This document shows positions 56,079-64,000 of a stretch of 64,000 nucleotides of DNA, in pieces (position 1 is the first letter of the stretch; each line of letters opens with the position of its first letter). The stretch lies in the NCBI GenBank assembly GCA_907165275.2, contig OU015660.1, forward strand, positions 5,768,501-5,832,500. The letters run 5' to 3'. Below the pieces are notes generated by a model that saw nothing but the letters and a program-made list of their open reading frames with translations, had not been told where the DNA came from and did no database searches. The position numbers and the translations under genes are program-made. This stretch comes from Zygaena filipendulae (Eukaryota > Arthropoda > Insecta > Lepidoptera > Zygaenidae).

Positions 56079-58317
56079 ATGTAATTCCTCGATAAATGAG
56101 CTATCTAACACTGAAAATTTAAATCGGACCAGTTCCTGGGGTTAGCGCGTTCAAGCATGTTTGCTACATAAACAAACTCTTCAGCTTTATAATATTTATA
56201 TTTTATTTATTTATTGGGCTCACGAAACAGGTAACAATCGGAATATTGACTAAAATTATAATACCTACAAAGTGTTACCTCAGACATGTGGGCACAGCAT
56301 AGTAAACGCAATTATTGAATAAAAATAAAAAGCTGTTAGTATAGACTATAGCCGTTCCGCGCGTTTTCACCCGCTATAATTTCGGAGTTCCCGCGGAATT
56401 GTTCCATGCAAATTTTTCCCCCCCCTTTTCACGCCTTCAGGGGTAGAATTTTCAAAAATCCTTTCTTATCGGATGCCTATTGCCTACGTCATACAAAAAA
56501 CACCTCGAAGTTTCTACGATTCGGTTGATCCGTCAGTCATTCATTTAGAACAAACATTTTATATGTATAGATTGCTTAAATAGGTAGCAACTAGCAAGTC
56601 GAGCGTTTCTAACTCTACTCGGTGAAAGTTATTCGGTTAGTAGGTATACATAATAATAATATTATGATCAAAGAAACGGTATAACATACTCCCGAACACT
56701 GGAATCGGGCCGTCTTTAATCGAGCTATTTTTACGTTTCGTGCAACACCATAACTGCTTTAATCATTAATGTATATAGTATAGTGCACTCAAGTTTTGCT
56801 GATTCTTAAAATTCCATTTGAAACAATACAAGAAATATGTATTACTGAAATTGTGCTAACAATAAAACTGTTCAAAAACTTTAACTAAGTAACTAATTAC
56901 AAAATGGTTCGATTCAGATGTCCGAAGGTGTATTTTACTACGATGCTGCATCTAACCTAGGAAACACGTTTTGGAGTTAAGTATTTATTTTGTGGTAGGC
57001 ACCTATTAATATGTAGGTACCTATACGGCCATCTTTTAACATTCTTGGTGGTCGTTACATGCCTTTAATTAAAATATAAACTAATCGTGAGATTTAACAG
57101 AGTAGGTCAACTAAATATTTAACATTCCTACATTCTTAATTGGATAAAATTTTATTAAAAGTCTTTAGAATTATCATAGGTCTCGCGTGGTAGAGGCAAC
57201 CTGTGCTGTAGGTACCTACCTAAAACGCCCGGTAGGCAGCCAATAGCTTAAAATATCTACGTTATCAGTTATAATCTTTATGCATTCCGATACAAAACCT
57301 TGAAACTGTAAAGATATTGTTAGCGACAGCCAATTTAAAAACGGCAAATCAAGTTCTATGTGAGTCCGCTAACGAAACCAATAGCGTTAGCACATGGTAG
57401 GTATTATTTTACTAACTAGGAGGTGTTAAAAAGTAAACAAGTTGCCGTACCAATTTCCGTTGTTTTTTGTCCTTGTATAACTACTAATACGGAATACCGT
57501 CACGAGTTGTCACGAGAGCCAAGGCACAGACTCGTCGACCACACGGCACTACGTTTGATAACCGACTGTATAGTGTATATTGTGTATAGTGTAGGACGTA
57601 GGCACAGTCAAAACCTGCCTTTACGCAATAGTCATATTTTGTTTTGTCATCATAACATTCATAACCAATCATAACTGAACTCTCATCATCAGCACGTAAA
57701 TTGACGTTGCATAGGTAGGTATGTACTTCATGTTCCTCATACTTTCTAGTGTGGAATATCCATGAATGAAACTAAGGACATTAAGCTTTGCGGTTTCCCA
57801 CACAAACTACTTAGGTTTCCCATTAAAAAAAAATTAGTACGCTTGCAACTCAGTCTCAGTAAGTAGGTAGGTATACCAGACATAACTCTAGTTAATTTGT
57901 GGGTATACTTACCTACGTCATAAAAATTACACCACTTTGCCTCAGAAATATTTTCCTCAAATTAGTCATATCCGACCTTGGAATTTTACTTGCGTTGCGC
58001 CTAAAGAAGTTTCACTTTAATTTTAACCATAACTTGAAAGTGAAACTGTTAAACTATAGGTCCTAGTTATAGTTCTAGGGGTGCTCAAGCTGTAACCTCT
58101 GGATTATGATACTTGTTTATTATTTTTTGTTTTAGTATTTCCTGTTTCCGCTGGCACCCAGAGGTATTCGAGGGAATATACTATCCCCCCTCTGAATACT
58201 TGCCCGAATGTGTTTGTCAGTTATTTTTAGTTTGATTTGTTCTACCTACTTTACGGCCCCCGTATACCTAGTTATTGTACCTACTCTTTGTGTGAATTTA
58301 CCTATTAATAGCAGTTA

Positions 58318-58532
58318 TCTATACTAATATTATAAAGGACAAAGATTAGATTTTTTGTTTGTTTGTTTGTTACGACTACCTACCTACTAAAACTACTGGA
58401 CCGATTTCCAAAATTCTTTCACCATTAGAATGCTACATTATCCATGAATAACTTATGCTATATTGTAACCCGTAATTCCCGCGGGAACCCTCAAATTACA
58501 ACGGGTCAAACCGCAGGGAACAGCTAGTTCAG
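58318..58532 (-). repeat. Interspersed repeat copy, minus
   Basis: Tail CTATACTAATATTATAAAGGACAA with TTTGTTTGTTTGTTACG, then GAATGCTACATTATCCATGAATAAC, GTAATTCCCGCGGGAACCC and GGTCAAACCGCAGGGAACAGCTAGT at the head. Confidence 0.75.
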
Positions 58533-58661
58533 TTATAAAGAACATTGTTTGTCAAAATCTTAATACACGGCATCAACCGGGTTTGCGCAGTTGTCTTTTT
58601 TATTATATTAAGTTTGTTTCATCACGATCGGATTTGTCTAGCGTGCGAGTCTAGTATAAAT

Positions 58662-59166
58662 GTTATGGACCAAGTGATAAATTGGGCAGTATACATAATG
58701 CCCGGTCATTATGAAAAATGCCCAATATGAGAGTGCAATTTGATAATAATTATTTAAATAATCAAATTGACCGGGCATTATACATATTGCCCATCACCTT
58801 TTGGGCAGAGTAATACAAACATATTTAATTACAATTTTTTTTATTGTTATTGTCATTTAACTAACTACCTAATCATATTGTCTTTGACTTTCTCCAACAG
58901 CCATGACGTCAAATCTTCGCAAACGCTGATAATCTTGATATACAACGTGTTAATGAATTAACTGAAACTAGAAAGTAGTTTGCTCAGAATCGACTAGCGA
59001 ATCGATCGCACTATGTTTTAATATAGGTTATGTTTTTTTTTTTTACTAGCCCAGGTCTAAATTATTTATAATACAATATTTGGCGCATACGCCGCCCGCA
59101 GCAAAAAAAATCGAACCGGTAGACGCGGTTATAAATAATGCCCGCATTAATCACCTGGTCCATAAC
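58662..59166. mobile_element. Inverted-repeat element with GTTATGGACCA termini
   Basis: Left GTTATGGACCAAGTGATAAAT and right (reversed) GTTATGGACCAGGTGATTAAT. Internally TTGGGCAGTATACATAATGCC and its complement form a second nested palindrome at 58680-58795, and ATGCCCG recurs near the right end. It contains the right member of the 65-bp inverted pair (58955-59030). No coding sequence. Confidence 0.7.
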
Positions 59167-59212
59167 ATAAACACATAAGAACAAGGAAAATGCAGAGTTA
59201 TTTAGCAGAGTT

Positions 59213-59450
59213 GTTATTCGCCTACCGGCTAATCAAGAGGTTCCGGGTTCGATTCCCGATGGGGACTTTCCAGTCGGCGTGTTTATTTATCTATAGTATA
59301 ATATAATATGTAATAATTTGTAGTATATAACACATTTGGTTTCCACGATGGAAAGGATGGAGCTTAAAGCTTAGGTAGCTAGGTACCACATTATTAGTGT
59401 TTGATCAAGTAGATCAGTGTTGTGATGCAGATTATTCAATCAATCAAATA
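59213..59450 (+). repeat. tRNA-derived SINE, degraded copy
   Basis: CCGGCTAATCAAGAGGTTCC then GGGTTCGATTCCC (B box) and body TTTGGTTTCCACGATGG..GATCAAGTAGATC. Same family as 62240; the A-box region is damaged. Confidence 0.75.
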
Positions 59451-60169
59451 TAATTTATTGCACACACAGTAGGTACACAGATTATTATTAGTCCCTATCA
59501 TTATATTTTAGATGGTAAAATCTACCGCCCATGGTAGTCACCAGCGTAAGATCGTCTAGGAACGACAAAGAGTCTATAACACAAATTTACTAGACTTATG
59601 TGCTTGTAGGCATTTAACCAATACGTGATGAATGATAATGAATAAGTTTCTGCATGCATGAGTATAGCATGCTGCATGACTCGTGTTTTGACTTGATGAT
59701 TAATGCAGCTGCAGCCAGCAAATTACAACTCATCTCAATAACTCACCGCAATAGCGCTAGTGTAGCTAGAGAGAATGAATATGATATTTGGTGAAGGCTA
59801 GTATTATATTATCTGTGGTGAAGGTATTTGACTCAGAAGAATAACTAAATTTGACTCAGAAGAATATGAGGTATTTGATGTTAGATACTGTTATTGTTCT
59901 AAGGTAATATTTGATTGGTGACTACAGACTACGTAGTCTACGTACTTATGCCTGAGCTGATTTCTGAACGTAGACGGAGAATCCATCTACGTTTCTGAGG
60001 TACTTTTCGGTGGTTTATCTATTCAAGCGTTATTGGTCCGATAACTTATTAAAACAGCGTTTATAGACACTTTATTATACTTTCTTTATTTTATATTCTT
60101 GAATGTTGTAAAACTTTAGAAAAAATATATAATGGGAAATGTTTGTGAAGTGAAAAGTTGCCTATGTGT

Positions 60170-60676
60170 GCGTTCCGTGGGTTTGGGCCCAGTTGTTCGG
60201 TTAAAATTTCACTCGTTTGAGTTGCAACCAAGCCATAGAACGATCGAGTTGTTTTTATAAACTCAAAATATTTGAAATTTCAGGCGCCATTTTTTTGTCA
60301 GTTTCTGTCAGCCATTTTCTGTCAGCCCACATTGCGAATAAGACTGTATAAACTTTTGTATGACTACGACACCTCCCCTTTGTTCGTAAGAACTCTGATT
60401 GATTTCTTTTTCGACGAATCCGGTTTTTGGCACAAACTTTGACACTTCTTAAACAATACATAGCTGTCAGAGTGAAAATTAACTTGCTTCGGAGATGGTT
60501 GTTTGGTTGCTGCCGTAGATGGAGAATGAATCCGTCTACGTTTGCTGCACTGTGAGCCACGGAACGGGTGAAACTACGCTCTGACAGCTATCAGAGTAAA
60601 ATTTAACCAAGCCAAAGAACGGGTAAAGAGCGCACTCGAACGCGCTCGAGTGCATTCGTGCGAATCCACGGAACGC
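60170..60676. mobile_element. Inverted-repeat element with GCGTTCCGTGG termini
   Basis: GCGTTCCGTGG at the left and CCACGGAACGC at the right, 507 bp apart, with GCGCGTTC/GAACGCGCTC and internal GTAGATGGAGAATGAATCC, which also occurs as GTAGACGGAGAATCCATC at 59970. The 101-codon minus-strand open frame inside has no recognisable homology. Confidence 0.5.
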
Positions 60677-61487
60677 GCCTCATGTGATCGAAAATTGAAA
60701 AAAAAAGAAAGAGGAAGTTTCTCTTTCCTTGTTCAATTTGCTATCCTACTCTTATCCTTTACTTCAACAAACCGATCCAACATAAAATATTTTTGCCCTC
60801 TTTGACAGTAACTTGACCCAGTATTTAGGTAACGTAAACGAACACAAAGAAAGGATGCGTGATTTCATCGACCAACACGAGCGGCGGTGCTATACATTCC
60901 GGTGTCGTACAATCCGGTGTCGCGCGGAACAGTGCTGTACATTCTGGTGTCGTACAATATCGTGTTGTGCTGGTTCCCCATAAACAACTACTTTAGTAAA
61001 TTAAACAAAAAAAATTAACAGTTAACCGAATCGTTTTGAGGGGTATTGAAGTGGGTCGTAGTATCTCTAAGTAGTTTGTACTTAGGTGGGTCCTGAAAAA
61101 TTTCATTTAAAAAAAACGTCAGAAAATTAATGTTTTTTGTCCAAGGAAGTTATAAGTACTACGTACAACGTACTTATAACTTCCTTGTTTTTGTCATTTC
61201 TGTTTTGACAATTGACTTGCTTGACAGACGACAGTTGACATTTGACCGTTGACATTTGACAATTGTTGACATTTGACATGCGTGATCACGCATGATTCTC
61301 CGATTCTTTCTTTTCAAAGTTCACACATATGTCTAGTTAATTTGTGCATCACACTTCACAGATTTTTTGATTGCCCAGCAGACCAGTGAAATTCTTTTTT
61401 GTATGTCTCGTTATCTTGATTTTGATTAAATTAGTGGTAGTGATTGAATTGAATTTTTTGACTTGAATGCCTACTGTTTTTACTTCT

Positions 61488-61570
61488 AATAATAATAATA
61501 AAATTGTTTATTGCCATCAAAAGGGTGTACAAAAAAATAAAAATTAAACTTAGCCAATTAAATCAATCCA
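61488..61570 (-). repeat. LINE 3' tail or similar, minus strand
   Basis: AATAATAATAATAAAATTGTTTATTGCC at the left edge resembles the reversed 3' end of an insect LINE. Sequence near 61660 (CAGCGCTGGTTTTCAATGCACC) recalls TAGCGCTGGTTTTCAGTTGGC at 41465, suggesting one dispersed family. Confidence 0.4.
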
Positions 61571-61873
61571 AATAAAAAAAACAAAAAATTGGCAGTTGGC
61601 AATAGGAGTGCATTCAGCGTGTGCTGGATGAACATCCTTAATCCAGATGTTCACCCAGCGCTGGTTTTCAATGCACCCCTTGCTCGGCTTCTAAAGAAAT
61701 TTATTTCTATTACTGATTATATTCATGACGATTTGTGGATGTATAATATTATAAAATACTCAGTTATATACAAATAACATTGTTTATACCAGTAAACATC
61801 AAATGAAGTATAAAGAAGACAAATAAATAATAAGAAAAAGCTTGTAACGTAAAATATCTTTTTAAACAATATA

Positions 61874-63981
61874 ATGGCTGGGTACTTTGAAGAAATGGCA
61901 TGGACAGAATTGGCTGACGGCGAACGGCCAAACCACTTAGTGGACTTAGCTCGATATCTCGTTCTTGCTGGCTTACGAAACGAGATTTATTCCGGTGAAT
62001 GGCCTGCGTGAGTAACCCTACTAAACTTCTAGTTGCTGCTATCATTACGATAATCCATGCCTGTTTAAAACAATAAGATTTTGATACTCACATACTGGGT
62101 AAAGTACCGAAAACCTAATGTTTTTGCCAGTGGTGATTTACTTGAAAAAAAAAATCTTGAATGCAATTGGTCTCCTTTAAGAAATACCTCTTAGCTTTTA
62201 TACAATTGTTTCATAATTCACATTAATATTACTTAGTATCAGCGATTGGCGTAATGGTCACCATGCCTGCCCGCTAATCAAGAGGTTCCGGGTTCGATTC
62301 CCGGTGGGGGTGGACTTTGTGTGATGAACACAGGGTTCCATTTTCCAGTCTGGGTATTTATATATATATTTATAGTATAATATATATGTAATAATATGTG
62401 TAGTATATACCACGTTTGCTTGGTTTCCACGACACAAGCTTATAGCTTAGTGTGGGATCAAGTAGATCTGTGTGTTGTGAAGTGGATTATTATTATTATT
62501 ATTATTATATGTTGGAATCTAAATAATTATCATAAAATAGTATCGTAAAGATAATAGGAAAAGCTCTACTGACTATGGATTGCCTCTTAAAATATGAAAC
62601 TATAGTATCTTATGAGGAATGAAGATGGCCAGGGAAATAATGAAGAGGCATGTCAAATTTATGAGTTTTCAATCTGAGTTTCTTAATAGTTTTAATAGAA
62701 TTTTGAATACATTCTCCCAAATAATAAGTTTTAATCCTTTGTTGAGTCCATTTTCTCATTCTCTCATTCTCATTTATTAGATTTTATGTTTTTGAGTTGA
62801 TGTGTCCTGATTTTTTAACCTTAATAAATAATAAACAAATAAAATATTTCAGTTTTTGTGTCCATAGGAGTGTCCATTAATCATGCAATGTTTTTAGCAA
62901 TTTTTTAACCCCCTCCTCCCCTGAGGTGGAACCTGATGAGGTTGAGGTGAGGTTATAGACTACCCCCCCCCCACCCAAAATCACGCGTATTTTTTAGTAC
63001 AAAGTATATTAAAATTTTCAGAATATTAAAAGGTTATAATCTGATGAAATTTTGGAAAATTAAGCATTGTGATAAAAATTTAAAGCCAGACATTAGGTAA
63101 GATTGCAGGTTGTTTTGAACTGGCATAAAAATAAAGGAAGGTGTAAAAAAAAAACAAATTTTGACATGAATATTTTAATATTTTAAGGGACATTGTCCTT
63201 AGACCACAGATTACCAAAAAATAAATGCACGTGATATCTCGTTATACCCCCTCCCCCCCTGTACTATTTCGTGATTTTTCCGAACCCCTGGGTCCTGCCT
63301 CTTTTTCGAGCCTCACATGATTAATAGACGCTCTCCAATATTTCATGTTTATAATAATATAATATGCCAACAGTATACATAAAAATAGTATAAAATAATA
63401 TTATTGTCATACAAAATGGATATATATCAAATTTTTTTATATATCGGATATATATAAAAAATATCTGATATTTTGATATTTATAATAAATATTGGATATT
63501 TTCGCACCCTGCCATAAAGTTAATAATAATCATCATTTCAGACTGCCTCCGCCAGCATCAAAAGAAGCTGTGTCTAGTCTGCCAGACATTGCAATAGAGG
63601 ATGAAGGCAAAAATTGTTCAATTTGTCTGCTCATGTTTAAAAAAGGAGACAAGGCAAAGGAAATGCCATGCAAACATTTCTTTCATGTTAATTGTATATT
63701 GACTTGGCTTGAGAAGGTATGGAAAATCTGAAGATTCTATTTGTATTTTGTACCTGTTTAATATATCAATGCTGTAAAAAAAAAATCTTAACCTAGTTGA
63801 CTTAATTCATATATTACTAGGTAAAAATAAAAATTTTCTTTGCCAGACAAATTCGTGCCCATTCTGTCGTCATGAACTACCTACAGATGATGAAGCCTAT
63901 GAATCCTTCAAAAAAGAGAAAAAACGCGCTGAAGAAAGAAAAGAAAACATTGAAAATCTTCATAATTCCATGTTCAGTTAA
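61874..63981 (+). CDS. RNF181: RNF181-like RING-H2 E3 ubiquitin ligase
   Basis: RING ligases of this type move ubiquitin from an E2 enzyme to a substrate. Three exons (61874-62007, 63542-63716, 63847-63981) join in phase to 147 residues; human RNF181 has about 153. The N-terminus [20 protein letters not shown] matches the MASYFDE start of the family. [15 protein letters not shown] precedes the RING, as in LPPPAAKTVVENLP of the human protein. The RING-H2 motif is complete: C-x2-C (CSIC), C-K-H-F-F-H-x2-C, and C-x2-C in [18 protein letters not shown]. The C-terminal basic helix [20 protein letters not shown] closes as in the family. The 1.5-kb first intron holds a SINE and TATA-like runs. The stop codon lies 19 bases before the window end. 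Confidence 0.95.
62240..62510 (+). repeat. tRNA-derived SINE, full-length copy
   Basis: The head GCGATTGGCGTAATGGTCACC with B box GGTTCGATTCCC is followed by body GTTTCCACGACACAAGC and GTGGGATCAAGTAGATCTG and a perfect (ATT)n tail. The best copy of the family in the window, in RNF181 intron 1. Confidence 0.85.
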
Positions 63982-64000
63982 GTTTATGTTGTAAGTTCTT

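Larger units (their letters stand above)
54704..61873. other. Intergenic: repeats and MITEs, no gene recognised
   Basis: Repeats are listed separately. Several TAGGTACCTACC runs occur. A missing 5' exon of the small membrane protein (minus strand) might lie in this interval or beyond; none could be identified. 60890-60960 has the word GGTGTCGTACA repeated (two exact, one GGTGTCGCGCG variant). Confidence 0.5.

Noticed and set aside
62240..62320. Possible tRNA genes at 62240, 59213, 43551 and 10671
   Set aside because: They have A and B box-like words but no complete cloverleaf, and continue into SINE bodies with (ATT)n tails.

Overview
The window is insect nuclear DNA, most likely from a moth or butterfly. 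It is AT-rich, its genes are split by GT-AG introns, runs of the GTAGGTACCTAC type are common, and tRNA-derived SINEs and many copies of one interspersed repeat (near-palindromic core GTTCCCGCGGGAATTCC) are scattered throughout. I cannot name a species. Coding models below were built by joining reading frames across splice sites; all junction phases were checked by hand.

Layout. 0.9-5.6 kb, minus strand: ATP6AP2 (prorenin receptor, V-ATPase accessory protein), whose last exon or exons lie left of the window. 6.9-7.7 kb, plus: VCPKMT (METTL21D-type lysine methyltransferase). 7.7-16.8 kb: an intergenic block of transposons, with a PIF/Harbinger-like element (9.2-10.2 kb) and a complete Ty3/Gypsy retrotransposon with identical 113-bp LTRs and one intact gag-pol frame (11.4-15.8 kb). 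16.9-25.4 kb, plus: SWT1 (WW, PIN-like and C-terminal helical domains; 14 exons), whose PIN fold appears to lack its catalytic acids. 25.4-29.7 kb: intergenic repeats. 29.7-30.4 kb, minus: the last two exons of a small membrane protein. 61.9-64.0 kb, plus: RNF181, a RING-H2 ubiquitin ligase. The 54.7-61.9 kb interval is intergenic repeats and MITEs.

The main discovery candidate is 30,581-54,695. About 24.1 kb is bounded by short inverted termini (ACTGGGAAAAA) and by the same 8 bases (GTACCTAC) outside each end. Just inside each end is a roughly 2-kb tandem array built around the octamer ACACGGCT and its complement AGCCGTGT. Between the arrays, on the minus strand, lie an eight-exon, 623-residue SAM-domain protein and, 44 nt after its stop, an intact 863-codon protein with N-terminal zinc fingers and a DDE-type transposase signature. 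I read this as a giant DNA transposon whose cargo is a two-protein mobility module. It has since been invaded by many smaller elements (Penelope-like remnant, pogo-like stub, SINEs, MITEs). It sits 168 bp upstream of an internal exon of the small membrane protein gene, so it probably lies in that gene's intron.

No rRNA gene, functional tRNA gene, CRISPR array or bacterial-type operon was seen.
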